This document shows, one piece after another, positions 16,196 through 24,943 of a DNA stretch of 34,545 nt. The notes beneath the pieces are model-generated. The model was given only the letters and a program-made list of their open reading frames with translations, had not been told where the DNA came from and ran no database searches. The DNA comes from Oscillospiraceae bacterium (GTDB lineage Bacteria > Bacillota > Clostridia > Oscillospirales > Oscillospiraceae), in assembly GCA_009785525.1 (NCBI GenBank), contig WQWC01000022.1, forward strand, positions 1-34,545. The letters are read 5' to 3'. Made by a program: the position numbers and the translations under genes. The stretch's first letter is position 1; the number at the start of each line of letters is the position of its first letter.

Positions 16196-17635
16196 TTATA
16201 CTCCCTCTTTTTTTATTATTTTCTCAAATTGCTCAATGGCTTCCATATCTTTTTTCATAGCCTTGCGCCCCTCGTCGGCTAGGATTTTTCGTCCATCTTT
16301 TGAACGGAATTTTTCGAGTCCCGCTCCCTCCCAGCCAATGCCCTGCGACCACAAAAAGCCACCGTATTTTGAACATTCATCAAGTGCGTTAATAGCAATT
16401 TCCAGTTCGGTTTTCCATTCGGGAAAGCGTTCTGCGAGTGAACGGTAATATGGAAGGCCGCCGTTTCTTCCCCAGATTTGACACAAACCATCGCAGTATT
16501 GCCCCAATATATCATTCACTTTTTCCGATGAAAGTTCGCTTAAATCTTCATTTTCAAGCATATACAAAAACGCTTCCCATGCGGCAAAGCCGATGTTCGC
16601 CGAAGACACCCGCATTGTTTTGCTGTCTATTTTATCTTTGCGTTTTGAACGATTAACAATCAACTTCAACAAATCAAGAAAACGCACACGTTCAGGAGCA
16701 ACATCGTTTTTCTCTTTCAACAGAATATAATCTGTAATCGTATCTTCCCAATTATCTCGAGAAACGGTTTCTGATAGTTTTTCGTCATTCGGTCCGTCGA
16801 TTCCCTCTTTGCAAATGATTGTGCTTCCACCATTTTCGTAGCCGATAACTGCGTTGAATCTGTAATTTTTTGTACCTAACGACATAATCGGAAACCCTTT
16901 ATCAATGGAATCAACGAAGTCTTTTTTGATTTGTTCGTTATCCGTATTCAGCGGTTTTCCTTGGTTATCCCGAAGAACTTTGATACACTTAACTTCCCAT
17001 CCAAAGGTTTTTAGTAAACGCACGATGTCTTCATAAGGAGTTTCATCAATGCTTCCTAAACATTCACAACCACGGCTCCAACTTCCGGGTATCCAAACGA
17101 ATCGATTAGCCATTCCGCTGTACACGGCTAATTCCGCCAATTCCGTTTTATCTCCCGCTCCGTTAAAAATGGACGTCAAAAGACTGAAAGTATAGTCAAC
17201 TTCACTACCGTCGTAGTTGACTTCCGGTATATTCGGAATAATTTTTCTTTCCATGTTAAATCCACCCCGTATATAAATATCAATTGTAAGCGGATAAAAA
17301 TGTTTCAAATTGTCATTTGATACCCTCGCGGTTGCAGGCGTAATCCCATGAAACCGCGTAAACGCTTTCGTAAAACTATCCGGCGAATCGTAGTTATACT
17401 TCAAAGAAACATCAATAATCTTGGCTTGCGTATTTTTAATTTCCTCGCCTGCAAGCGTCAATCGTCTGTTTCTAATATATTCGCTTATGGACAGCCCCGT
17501 AGCAATATTGAATATCCTCTGGAAATAATCGGTTGATGAATGTATATGGGTGGCTACATTGTCAGCATTAATATTTTCCAAAAGGTTATTTTCAATGAAG
17601 TTTATTGCGTTTTGAATATCATTAATCCAATTCAT
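16196..17635 (-). CDS. AraC-family regulator fused to a C39/BtrH-like domain
   Basis: The N-terminal about 105 residues form an AraC/XylS two-helix-turn-helix DNA-binding domain: NADNVATHIHSSTDYFQRIF, then YIRNRRLTLAGEEIKN and the second HTH ending FTKAFTRFHGITPATA. The following 370 residues are not a usual AraC effector domain. A block with FVWIPGSWSRGCECLG, then a beta-rich segment (IMSLGTKNYRFNAVIGYENGG) resembles BtrH-N/peptidase-C39-like folds, and a helical C-terminus follows. The DNA is more AT-rich than the genes that flank it. It stands upstream of the flavoenzyme/molybdoenzyme cluster and could regulate it, but nothing in the sequence proves this. Function of the C-terminal part is unknown. 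Confidence 0.8.
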   Translation of the reverse strand: MNWINDIQNAINFIENNLLENINADNVATHIHSSTDYFQRIFNIATGLSISEYIRNRRLTLAGEEIKNTQAKIIDVSLKYNYDSPDSFTKAFTRFHGITPATARVSNDNLKHFYPLTIDIYIRGGFNMERKIIPNIPEVNYDGSEVDYTFSLLTSIFNGAGDKTELAELAVYSGMANRFVWIPGSWSRGCECLGSIDETPYEDIVRLLKTFGWEVKCIKVLRDNQGKPLNTDNEQIKKDFVDSIDKGFPIMSLGTKNYRFNAVIGYENGGSTIICKEGIDGPNDEKLSETVSRDNWEDTITDYILLKEKNDVAPERVRFLDLLKLIVNRSKRKDKIDSKTMRVSSANIGFAAWEAFLYMLENEDLSELSSEKVNDILGQYCDGLCQIWGRNGGLPYYRSLAERFPEWKTELEIAINALDECSKYGGFLWSQGIGWEGAGLEKFRSKDGRKILADEGRKAMKKDMEAIEQFEKIIKKEGV

Positions 17636-17712
17636 TTTATCACCCCATAAAAATGATATATTTTTTTGTGATTACTGTCCCGTCTTTTTTCGGTTTTATT
17701 TGTCCTTGTTAG

Positions 17713-17751
17713 GCAAATAACCCCCGGAAGTTCAAGCCGGGGGTTATTTGC
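17713..17751. terminator. Intrinsic terminator of the flavoprotein gene
   Basis: A perfect 15-bp inverted repeat, GCAAATAACCCCCGG at 17713-17727 and CCGGGGGTTATTTGC at 17737-17751, 9-base loop. It lies 9 bases beyond the stop of the minus-strand flavoprotein gene at 17760 and separates it from the AraC-type gene. Confidence 0.85.
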
Positions 17752-17759
17752 TTAACATA

Positions 17760-19718
17760 TTAAAACCTGCCGATATTCCTCGCGGTCATAAACGCCTCGC
17801 ATGTCGCGTCGGTGATATTCCGCGGCGACACGCAGTCGCCTATCATGTGGAACTCCGGCGCGCAGAAACGCAAATCCGCCGCCGCGTCCCTTGCCGGGGT
17901 CTGCCCTGTGGCGTAAATCACGGTATCAGCGGGAACTGTTTTTTCCCCGTCCGGTGTCTCGCAGACAACTCCGTCAGTTGCTATTTCCCTCACTTTTGTG
18001 TTGAATTTAATTTCAAGCCCGCGATCCCTGATTTCAGCTTTCAACCCGGGCATGTGCAGGAAATTGCCGCCGTCACTGATACTGCCGAGCTGTTCGATAA
18101 CCGTGACTTTCCGGCCGTTGTCAATCAGGTGCAAGCCCAACTCAACGCCAACAAGCCCCGCGCCTAGGATCACGACATTCTGTCCCACTTTATTGAGCTT
18201 AACATACGCATCTATCGCAGACAGGACGTTGTCACTGCCGATTCCTTTGATATCAGGCTTCAGCGGGGACGCGCCAAGGGACGCGATAATCACGTTGGGA
18301 CTCTCTTTAGCGGCATATTCCGGCGTCACCTCCGTGCCGAGCCGCAGGTCAATTCCGGACTGCTTAATCGCCGATTCCTGCTGATCTAAATAGTGTTCAA
18401 GATTCTTTTTAAAGTAGACGCCCTCTTCACATCTCAGCACGCCGCCGAGCCGATCGCCTTTTTCGCACAGGATGACATCATGTCCGCGGGATTCACACGT
18501 CAGCGCCGCCTGCATTCCGCCGATTCCGCCACCTACTATAAGCACTTTCTTTTTAATCGCCGGCGGGATATCATACCGCATCTCAAGCTCACGCCCGCTT
18601 TCCGGGTTGATCGCACAGTACGGCTGTCCGTAGTTCATCTCGTTTGAAAAACAGGCAAGGCACCTCAGGCACTTACGCGCCTCAACTCCAGCCCTTGCTT
18701 TGTTCGGGAGGTCTGGGTCTGCCAATAATGCCCGCGCGGCCTGCACGACATCCGCTTTGCCGGAGGCGATTATCTCTTCCATCAGCTCCGGGTCAGAAAG
18801 CGCACCGACCGTTGCCACCGGGGTTTTGACGTGTTTCTTGATTTCGGCGGCGTACTGCACGTTGCACCCATCCTCCAGAAACATGCTTGGATGCGTCACG
18901 GCAAAGACCTCCTCCACCTCATGGTTGCCGGCGGAGACGTGTATGAGATCTACATGCCCGTCCAGCTGGCGCGATATCGCAACACCATTATCTATATCGT
19001 ACCCGCCATCATAACATTCAGAGCCGCTGATGCGTATCTCAATCGGGAATCCGGGGCCAACGGCTTTTCGTATGGCATCGCAAACGGCCACGACAAATCT
19101 GGCGCGGTTTTCTATATCGGGGCCGCCCCATTTGTCGCGCCTGGTGTTCGTCTTTGGTGAGAGGAATTGGTGCAAAAGCCAGCCATGCCCGGCATGTACC
19201 GTGACCATTCCGAAGCCGCAGCGTTTCGCCATTGCCGCCCCCTCCGCGAATTTGCGTATCGTGCGCTCAATTATCTCCTCGTCCATCGCAAGGATTTGCC
19301 TGCCGTTAAGCTCACACTCGACCGGACCGTAGGCAATCCCCCTTGATTCCGCGCCGAAAAAGCCTAAATCCCGGTTGGCATACATCCCGGTGTGCTGAAG
19401 TTCCAGCGACGCGACAGCGCCATAGCTTTTAATTGCAACCGCCACAGCGGCGAGGTTGCGGCTGATATTAGGCGTATCCAGGCAGATATGCCCGGCCCCG
19501 CCTTTGCCGAACTCGGAATCCACCACACCTTCAAACGTCGCAACGGAAGCGGCGCCGCCCATCGCCTTTCTGCCGTAATAAGCGCCCGCGCCTTCGTTTA
19601 AGTACCCGTCCCCGTTTATGTTCTGATATCCGGTGGGAGAAGCAAAGATACGGTTGCGGAAGACGGTGTTTCCCAAAACTATCGGTGAGAATAAGTGCGG
19701 ATATTTGCATTTATACAT
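17760..19718 (-). CDS. Old Yellow Enzyme/2,4-dienoyl-CoA-reductase-type flavoprotein (copy 1)
   Basis: Cytoplasmic NAD(P)H-dependent reductase of activated C=C bonds, in the long form with an FMN barrel, a 4Fe-4S cluster and an FAD/NAD(P) module. Length of 652 fits this class (also BaiCD/BaiH and FadH). The N-terminal barrel starts FSPIVLGNTVFRNRI and carries VHAGHGWLLHQFLSP at 174-188, with the His pair that binds substrate. Cluster cysteines are Cys350, 353, 356 and 368. The FAD motif is GGGIGG at 396-401 and the NAD(P) motif VVILGAGLVGVELG lies near 510. It is divergent from the molybdoenzyme gene at 19966, so the two probably share a control region. Substrate is unknown; an enone or ring alkene fits the neighbours. 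Confidence 0.9.
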   Translation of the reverse strand: MYKCKYPHLFSPIVLGNTVFRNRIFASPTGYQNINGDGYLNEGAGAYYGRKAMGGAASVATFEGVVDSEFGKGGAGHICLDTPNISRNLAAVAVAIKSYGAVASLELQHTGMYANRDLGFFGAESRGIAYGPVECELNGRQILAMDEEIIERTIRKFAEGAAMAKRCGFGMVTVHAGHGWLLHQFLSPKTNTRRDKWGGPDIENRARFVVAVCDAIRKAVGPGFPIEIRISGSECYDGGYDIDNGVAISRQLDGHVDLIHVSAGNHEVEEVFAVTHPSMFLEDGCNVQYAAEIKKHVKTPVATVGALSDPELMEEIIASGKADVVQAARALLADPDLPNKARAGVEARKCLRCLACFSNEMNYGQPYCAINPESGRELEMRYDIPPAIKKKVLIVGGGIGGMQAALTCESRGHDVILCEKGDRLGGVLRCEEGVYFKKNLEHYLDQQESAIKQSGIDLRLGTEVTPEYAAKESPNVIIASLGASPLKPDIKGIGSDNVLSAIDAYVKLNKVGQNVVILGAGLVGVELGLHLIDNGRKVTVIEQLGSISDGGNFLHMPGLKAEIRDRGLEIKFNTKVREIATDGVVCETPDGEKTVPADTVIYATGQTPARDAAADLRFCAPEFHMIGDCVSPRNITDATCEAFMTARNIGRF

Positions 19719-19793
19719 AACTAACTGCGCCCCCTTTATAAATTTTCATATATTTAAATGTCCGTGATTTTATTGTAAATATTTCCCAACACG

Positions 19794-19821
19794 ATTATAG
19801 CACGGCCCACATATTTGTCAA
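19794..19821 (-). promoter_or_regulatory. Promoter of flavoprotein copy 1
   Basis: On the minus strand TTGACA (19821-19816) and TATAAT (19799-19794) are separated by 16 bases, an almost ideal sigma-A promoter, giving a leader of about 70 bases before the ATG at 19718. Confidence 0.75.
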
Positions 19822-19897
19822 GTGATTTTTCGTGTTTATTTGACACCGTACGCAAAATATTGGCGGCTTCCGCCTGCTCCAAAGCCGTACTTTAACA

Positions 19898-19926
19898 TTG
19901 ACAAATTTACTGACATGGGGTATCGT
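19898..19926 (+). promoter_or_regulatory. Probable promoter of molybdoenzyme large subunit 1
   Basis: TTGACA at 19898-19903 with, 17 bases on, TATCGT at 19921-19926 (4 of 6 matches). The imperfect -10 suggests activator dependence. A small GGCGG-CTT-CCGCC palindrome at 19862-19874 lies just upstream and could be an operator; that is speculative. Confidence 0.5.
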
Positions 19927-19965
19927 GTAATTGATATATCAAACAAAATCTGAAAGGACGAGCCT

Positions 19966-22689
19966 ATGAAAAAGAGTAAGTTCACGCCTGACAAGACCAA
20001 CATAGTAAGCTTCAGCCTTATGGGACCGGAATCCGGAGGGCCCTGCCTTGTGGACTCTAACGACGGCAAAATTACCAGGATAAGGCCGTACTTTTATGAC
20101 AAGGAATATACAGACAAATATTGCAATCCGTGGGAAATACGTGCCCGCGGGAGTTCGTTCCGCGCGCCGGAGAAAGTCACTATATCGCCGTTCGGCCTGA
20201 CATATAAGTCGCGGGTATACTCAAAGAACCGCGTTAAATACCCTCTCAAACGCGTCGATTGGGATCCGAAGGGCGAGCGCAATCCGCAAAACCGCGGGAA
20301 GTCAAAGTACGTGCGCATCTCTTGGGATGAAGCGGCGCAGATCGTCGCGGATGAGCTTGTGCGGGTCAAAGAAAAATACGGCCCCGAAGCTGTGCTGTGC
20401 CAGTCTGACATGCACGGAGAGGGTAAGCATGTCGCACCGAGTCACGGCTGCCCAAACCGCCTGCTGTCGCTGATGGGCGGCTATACGCTGCAAATGCGGA
20501 ACATGGACAGCTGGGAGGGCTGGTATTGGGGCGCCAAACACGTCTGGGGATGTGAGCCTGTCGGTGAGATGATGCCGATGACGAATCTTTTCCCAGATAT
20601 CGCCAAACACTCTGACATGCTGCTGTTTTGGGGCTGCGACCCGGAAGTGACGCCCCTCGGCGTTGTGGGACAGCTTCCCAGCCGAATGTGCTATTGGTTC
20701 AGGCAGATCGGCATTAAGAATGTATATATCTGCCCCGATCTGAACTACGGCGCGTCTCTGCACGCCGACAAATGGATACCCATTCTACCGAATACTGACG
20801 CCGCGTTACAGCTGGCGATAGCCTATACCTGGATTACCGAAGGTACGTACGACAAAGAATATATCGACACCCACGCCTATGGGTTTGAGAAATTTGTGGA
20901 TTACGTACTCGGCAAATCTGACAATACTCCAAAAACGCCGGAGTGGGCGACTGAAAAGTGCGGAATTCCGGAATGGACGATAAAAGCGCTGGCGCGGGAT
21001 TGGGCAAAGAAAATTGTCAGCATACTTCACGCCAACGGCGGCGGTTATATTCGCGGTCCGTATTCGTCGGAACCGGCGCGGCTTGAGGCTATGCTGCTCG
21101 GTATGCAAGGTGTCGGCCGGCCCGGCGTGCATCAGGCGAAAGTGATTGAATTCAATCTGTGGAATAAGGATTACCCAATACCGTACCAAGGCGAGTTTTT
21201 ACCAGTTGTTCCTCATGCCGGCGACCCGCTGCGCCCGGTTGACGGGGACGTCCCAGAAGAGATCAATATGAACAGGTTCACGCTGAATGACGCGCAGAAA
21301 GAGCGCGCGCCGGAGCTTATTGAGCTGTTCAAGCAGCACCCGGCACCGCAGCAGTTTATCCCGCGCACACTGATCCATAAGGCGATATTGGACGGCAAGG
21401 CTGAGTGGTACGGGATGCAGGTATTCAGCTCCAGCCAGATTCCGGATAAGGACAATAACCGGCTGCCGACCGGGTATTCCCAGTTTGAGAAAATCGTCTA
21501 TCCGCGCCCGGGGTTGTCGAAAATACACATGATGTGGACCACGGCGCCATGCAACACCACATGCTGGAATGACGGGAACATGATGATTCGCGCCATGCAG
21601 CATGCGGATATAGAGTGCATTGTCGCACAGCACCCGTGGCTTGAAAATGACTGCTGTTTTGCCGACATAATCTTCCCCGTGTTGACAAAGCACGAGATGA
21701 ATGATATTTGCAACGACCTGTCAAGCGGCGCGTTTGTATCGATCTATCTCACAAGGCCTCAGACAGACACTGTCGGCGAGTCTAAGTCCGACTTCGATGT
21801 CTGCGCCGAAGTCGCGAGAAAGCTTGGGCCGGATTTTTACAAAGCGTATACCTGCGACCTCACAGAAGAAGAGCGGGTGCGGTTCTTCTACGCCGCTACA
21901 GGCTGTGAAGATTATATGACTTGGGACGAGTTCAATGAACGCAGAATCTTTGTCGTGCCAATCAAAAAGGACGCTGATAAACTTCCAGCGGGAATGTATA
22001 ACTTCTATAAAGACCCAAAGAATCACCCGCTGGAAACGCCTACCGGTTTGTTGGAATTTTCATCGTCTGCCATTGAAAAGCACATGCCGAACGACCCGGA
22101 GCGCCCGCCCGTCCCCGCCTGGATTGAAAAAAGTGAGAGTCACGACGAGCGGCTGTCGAGCGAACGCACGAAGGATTATCCGCTGATTTGTATGTCGAAT
22201 CACGGCAGATGGCGTATGCACGCGCAGTGCGACGATATTATCTGGAACCGCGAGATTGAGACAATGAAGATCCGCGCCAAAGACGGTTATCAATATGAGC
22301 CATGCTGGATTAATCCGGCCGAAGCGGCAAAGCGCGGGATAAAGCACGGCGATATAGTAAAGGTGTATAACGAACGTGGAACCGTCCTGTGCGGCGCGTA
22401 TGTGACGGAGCGCTTGGTTCCGCAGGTGTGCTATGTAGACCACGGTTCGCGAGTGGACTCGATAATCCCCGGCGAAGTGGACAGAGGCGGCGCAATCAAT
22501 CTGATTACGCCGACGGCAATGACATCAAAGAACGCAACCGGCATGGCGACAACAGCGTTTTTGGTCGAGGTCGCGAAAGTAACGGACGAAGAGATGTCAG
22601 CTTGGAAACGCAATTACGCGGACTCGTTCGCCAGAAAAGTTGACCCTGCTGCCGGAGTTTGTCTGGAAGGCTGGATGTTGGACAGCTGA
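19966..22689 (+). CDS. Molybdopterin oxidoreductase, pyrogallol-hydroxytransferase-like large subunit (copy 1)
   Basis: Bis-MGD molybdenum enzyme of the DMSO-reductase family, cytoplasmic (no Tat signal), 907 residues. It resembles the large subunit of Pelobacter pyrogallol-phloroglucinol transhydroxylase: no N-terminal FeS cysteines, shared ERNPQNRGKS, RISWDEA, DSWEGWYWG, ADKW, and YDKEYI...YGFEKFVDYVLGK blocks. Compared with that enzyme from memory, His150 matches catalytic His144, Asp181 matches Asp174, Ser182 matches the Mo-ligand Ser175, and Tyr407 (PIPYQGE) matches Tyr404. The C-terminal MGD-binding domain has RGIKHGDIVKVYNERGTV. AAGGACG precedes the ATG. There is no small subunit beside it; it may share the one at 28706. 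It could transfer or remove ring hydroxyls; substrate unknown. Confidence 0.88.
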   Translation: MKKSKFTPDKTNIVSFSLMGPESGGPCLVDSNDGKITRIRPYFYDKEYTDKYCNPWEIRARGSSFRAPEKVTISPFGLTYKSRVYSKNRVKYPLKRVDWDPKGERNPQNRGKSKYVRISWDEAAQIVADELVRVKEKYGPEAVLCQSDMHGEGKHVAPSHGCPNRLLSLMGGYTLQMRNMDSWEGWYWGAKHVWGCEPVGEMMPMTNLFPDIAKHSDMLLFWGCDPEVTPLGVVGQLPSRMCYWFRQIGIKNVYICPDLNYGASLHADKWIPILPNTDAALQLAIAYTWITEGTYDKEYIDTHAYGFEKFVDYVLGKSDNTPKTPEWATEKCGIPEWTIKALARDWAKKIVSILHANGGGYIRGPYSSEPARLEAMLLGMQGVGRPGVHQAKVIEFNLWNKDYPIPYQGEFLPVVPHAGDPLRPVDGDVPEEINMNRFTLNDAQKERAPELIELFKQHPAPQQFIPRTLIHKAILDGKAEWYGMQVFSSSQIPDKDNNRLPTGYSQFEKIVYPRPGLSKIHMMWTTAPCNTTCWNDGNMMIRAMQHADIECIVAQHPWLENDCCFADIIFPVLTKHEMNDICNDLSSGAFVSIYLTRPQTDTVGESKSDFDVCAEVARKLGPDFYKAYTCDLTEEERVRFFYAATGCEDYMTWDEFNERRIFVVPIKKDADKLPAGMYNFYKDPKNHPLETPTGLLEFSSSAIEKHMPNDPERPPVPAWIEKSESHDERLSSERTKDYPLICMSNHGRWRMHAQCDDIIWNREIETMKIRAKDGYQYEPCWINPAEAAKRGIKHGDIVKVYNERGTVLCGAYVTERLVPQVCYVDHGSRVDSIIPGEVDRGGAINLITPTAMTSKNATGMATTAFLVEVAKVTDEEMSAWKRNYADSFARKVDPAAGVCLEGWMLDS

Positions 22690-22708
22690 TAAATAATCTA
22701 AGATACTC

Positions 22709-22735
22709 AGAACCACCCGTTTTACGGGTGGTTCT
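22709..22735 (+). terminator. Terminator of molybdoenzyme copy 1
   Basis: Perfect 12-bp stem AGAACCACCCGT/ACGGGTGGTTCT with a 3-base loop, followed by TGTTG, 19 bases after the stop codon at 22689. Confidence 0.8.
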
Positions 22736-22747
22736 TGTTGCACAAAC

Positions 22748-22776
22748 AAAGGCTCCGGGGAAACTCCGGAGCCTTT
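22748..22776 (-). terminator. Terminator of flavoprotein copy 2
   Basis: Stem AAAGGCTCCGG (22748-22758)/CCGGAGCCTTT (22766-22776) with a 7-base loop; read on the minus strand it is followed by GTTTGTG. It lies 4 bases beyond the stop of the minus-strand flavoprotein gene. Confidence 0.8.
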
Positions 22777-22780
22777 ACGT

Positions 22781-24742
22781 TTAAATTTCCCTCGTCGCCC
22801 AGAAAGCGCTGCCGATTGCGTCACCCATCACGCCTGCTTTTATAGCATCTCCAATTACATAGGTCTCGGGCACAATTTCGTTTAGTTCATCAATCATGCC
22901 CTTATCCGGCTTCAAGCCGAACGCTATGACGGCCGTATCGCACGGTATTTTTACCTCTCCGCCATCTGCTTTCCTAACGGTTACACCGTCATTTGTGAAT
23001 TCCTGAACCGCACACTCCGGCATAAGCTTTACGTTATTCTCCGCCAACAGCCGGGTCAGCGTCGGCCTGCTGAAATGCCGCATATCGCTGTAGAACTGGT
23101 CTTCAGTCAGTGTATCCACCAACGTGACGTCACGGCCCTCCATCGCGAGAGCGAGGGCGCATTCCGTGCCGGACAATCCGGCGCCGCAGACGACAACTTG
23201 GCTGCCTGTCTCAGTTTCTTTCCGATCAACTACACTGACGTCTTTAACATTCGGCCCGTCAATGCCTTTTATATCCAGGCGAATCGGTTCCGCGCCAACG
23301 GCAATGATGAGAGTGTCCGGCGACTCCGCGCGGACTGCCGCGGCGTCAGCCTTTTTGCCGAGTACGATCTTCGCACCGCTCTCTTTCGTTTTGCGCACGG
23401 CATATTCGGCATATCTGCGGAACCCGTCTTTGAAGCTCAGTGCGCCCGCTTCCGGCAATCGCCCACCAAGTTTGTCGCCCTGTTCGTACAGAGTTATCTC
23501 GTGTCCGCGCTCGGTCAGATACGTTGCCGCCGCCATTCCGCCGGGTCCGCCGCCTATTATCATAACTTTCTTTTTCTTCAGCGCCGGCAGCGGCGTTGAA
23601 AATCCCCGATATTCCCATCCAAGCGATGGGTTGACGGCACAGCTGTTCAGGTGCGGACCGAATTCCCGCAGGCAGTACATGCAGCGCAAACATGGCTTGA
23701 TATCAGCTTCCAGCCCTCTTGCGCCCTTATTTACGAAGTCTCCGTCAGCCATCAATGCCTTTGCCATCGCCACGATATCGGCCTTGCCCGATTTGATTAC
23801 CTCCTCGGCATGTTCCAGTGTGGAGATACCGCCCACGACCGATACGACCAGATCCGGGCACGCCTCTTTGAACGCGGCGGCATACGGTACATTGACTCCG
23901 GCCGGTATGTAGTAGTTTGGCATGTTATAGCTGAATGCCTCACCATACTCCAAGTTCCCCGCCGAGACAACGATCATGTCTATATACCTCTGCGCTTCTT
24001 TCATAAACCGGATGCGCTCTTCCAGCGTCGTGCCGCCGGGCAAGTATTCATTACCAACGACACGCATCTCAAGCGGCATCCTGCCCTTTACAGTGCCGTA
24101 AGCCGCCTCTAAAAGCTCCAGCGGGAATCTCCAGCGGTTCTGCTCTGATCCGCCGTACTTATCGCCGCGCTGATTCCACAGCGTGGAGAGGAAGCCGGAC
24201 ATAAGATTGCCGTGTGCGTAATGGATCATTGCCATGTCGAACTTTGCTGCCATGCAGCGTTTCAGTGCCGCGACGAAATCATCGATAACAGTCAGCATTT
24301 GCGTGCGCGTGATCTCCTGGAACCGGTGCGCGGGTTCGTGATACGGCGCGACGATGGACGGAACCCACGCCCTCCGCCCCTCCGGCAGAGTCATGGCACC
24401 CCACTGTCCACCATGGATAAGCTCTGCCGACAGTTTGCAGTCATATTTGTGCAGTTCGTTAGCAAGCATGGTCAGACCCGGCACGTCGTGGTCATTCGTC
24501 GCGGATAAACAGCCGTAGAAATCCCGCGCCTCCTCAAAGTTCACCGGCGTGGAGCCGATGGTAACAAGGCTCGCCCCCGTTTTGCCCTGACCGCTGACGA
24601 ATTCCAGCATCTCATGCGTCACTCTCCCGGACTCATAGTCCGCGTGGTTCGTCACGATAGGTGAATACTGGATACGGTTTTTCAACGTCATGTTGCCGAC
24701 CTGAATCGGCTGGTACACATGCGGATATTTAGTCAGCGCCAT
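22781..24742 (-). CDS. Old Yellow Enzyme/2,4-dienoyl-CoA-reductase-type flavoprotein (copy 2)
   Basis: Second long-form FMN/4Fe-4S/FAD flavoprotein, 653 residues, same architecture as copy 1 but clearly diverged. The barrel starts YQPIQVGNMTLKNRI. The substrate-site segment reads MIHYAHGNLMSGFLSTLWN around His174 and His177, where copy 1 has the commoner HAGHGWLLHQFLSP, so the pocket likely differs. Cluster cysteines are Cys351, 354, 357 and 368. The FAD motif is MIIGGGPGGMAA and the second dinucleotide motif VVVCGAGLSGTECALAL. AGGAGG lies 8 bases before the ATG. It converges on molybdoenzyme 1 and diverges from the SDR gene. A distinct enoate or cyclic-enone substrate in the same pathway is the simplest idea. 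Confidence 0.9.
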   Translation of the reverse strand: MALTKYPHVYQPIQVGNMTLKNRIQYSPIVTNHADYESGRVTHEMLEFVSGQGKTGASLVTIGSTPVNFEEARDFYGCLSATNDHDVPGLTMLANELHKYDCKLSAELIHGGQWGAMTLPEGRRAWVPSIVAPYHEPAHRFQEITRTQMLTVIDDFVAALKRCMAAKFDMAMIHYAHGNLMSGFLSTLWNQRGDKYGGSEQNRWRFPLELLEAAYGTVKGRMPLEMRVVGNEYLPGGTTLEERIRFMKEAQRYIDMIVVSAGNLEYGEAFSYNMPNYYIPAGVNVPYAAAFKEACPDLVVSVVGGISTLEHAEEVIKSGKADIVAMAKALMADGDFVNKGARGLEADIKPCLRCMYCLREFGPHLNSCAVNPSLGWEYRGFSTPLPALKKKKVMIIGGGPGGMAAATYLTERGHEITLYEQGDKLGGRLPEAGALSFKDGFRRYAEYAVRKTKESGAKIVLGKKADAAAVRAESPDTLIIAVGAEPIRLDIKGIDGPNVKDVSVVDRKETETGSQVVVCGAGLSGTECALALAMEGRDVTLVDTLTEDQFYSDMRHFSRPTLTRLLAENNVKLMPECAVQEFTNDGVTVRKADGGEVKIPCDTAVIAFGLKPDKGMIDELNEIVPETYVIGDAIKAGVMGDAIGSAFWATREI

Positions 24743-24870
24743 ATGAAGTTCCTCCTAAATTTATTTCCCTCACCGCCGAATTTGACGGCGTAATAACACA
24801 AAATTGCTGAAAGCTGCATGACCATTTCGATGATTTGCAAATATTGTACCACATTTTTCACCGCAATGCA

Positions 24871-24899
24871 TGGACTTTTTGGCGATTCAGATGTATAAT
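24871..24899 (+). promoter_or_regulatory. Promoter of the SDR-molybdoenzyme 2 unit
   Basis: TGGACT (24871-24876) and TATAAT (24894-24899) spaced by 17 bases, about 45 bases before the TTG start at 24944. On the other strand a TACAAT at 24848-24843 could be the -10 for flavoprotein copy 2. Confidence 0.6.
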
Positions 24900-24943
24900 T
24901 GCGTGGAGTGAATAAATTTTATATACGAAAGGAGCGGATTGTA

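Noticed and set aside
23124-23912. 262-codon plus-strand frame opposite flavoprotein copy 2
   Set aside because: Antisense to a clear flavoprotein; composition reflects codon bias of the real gene.
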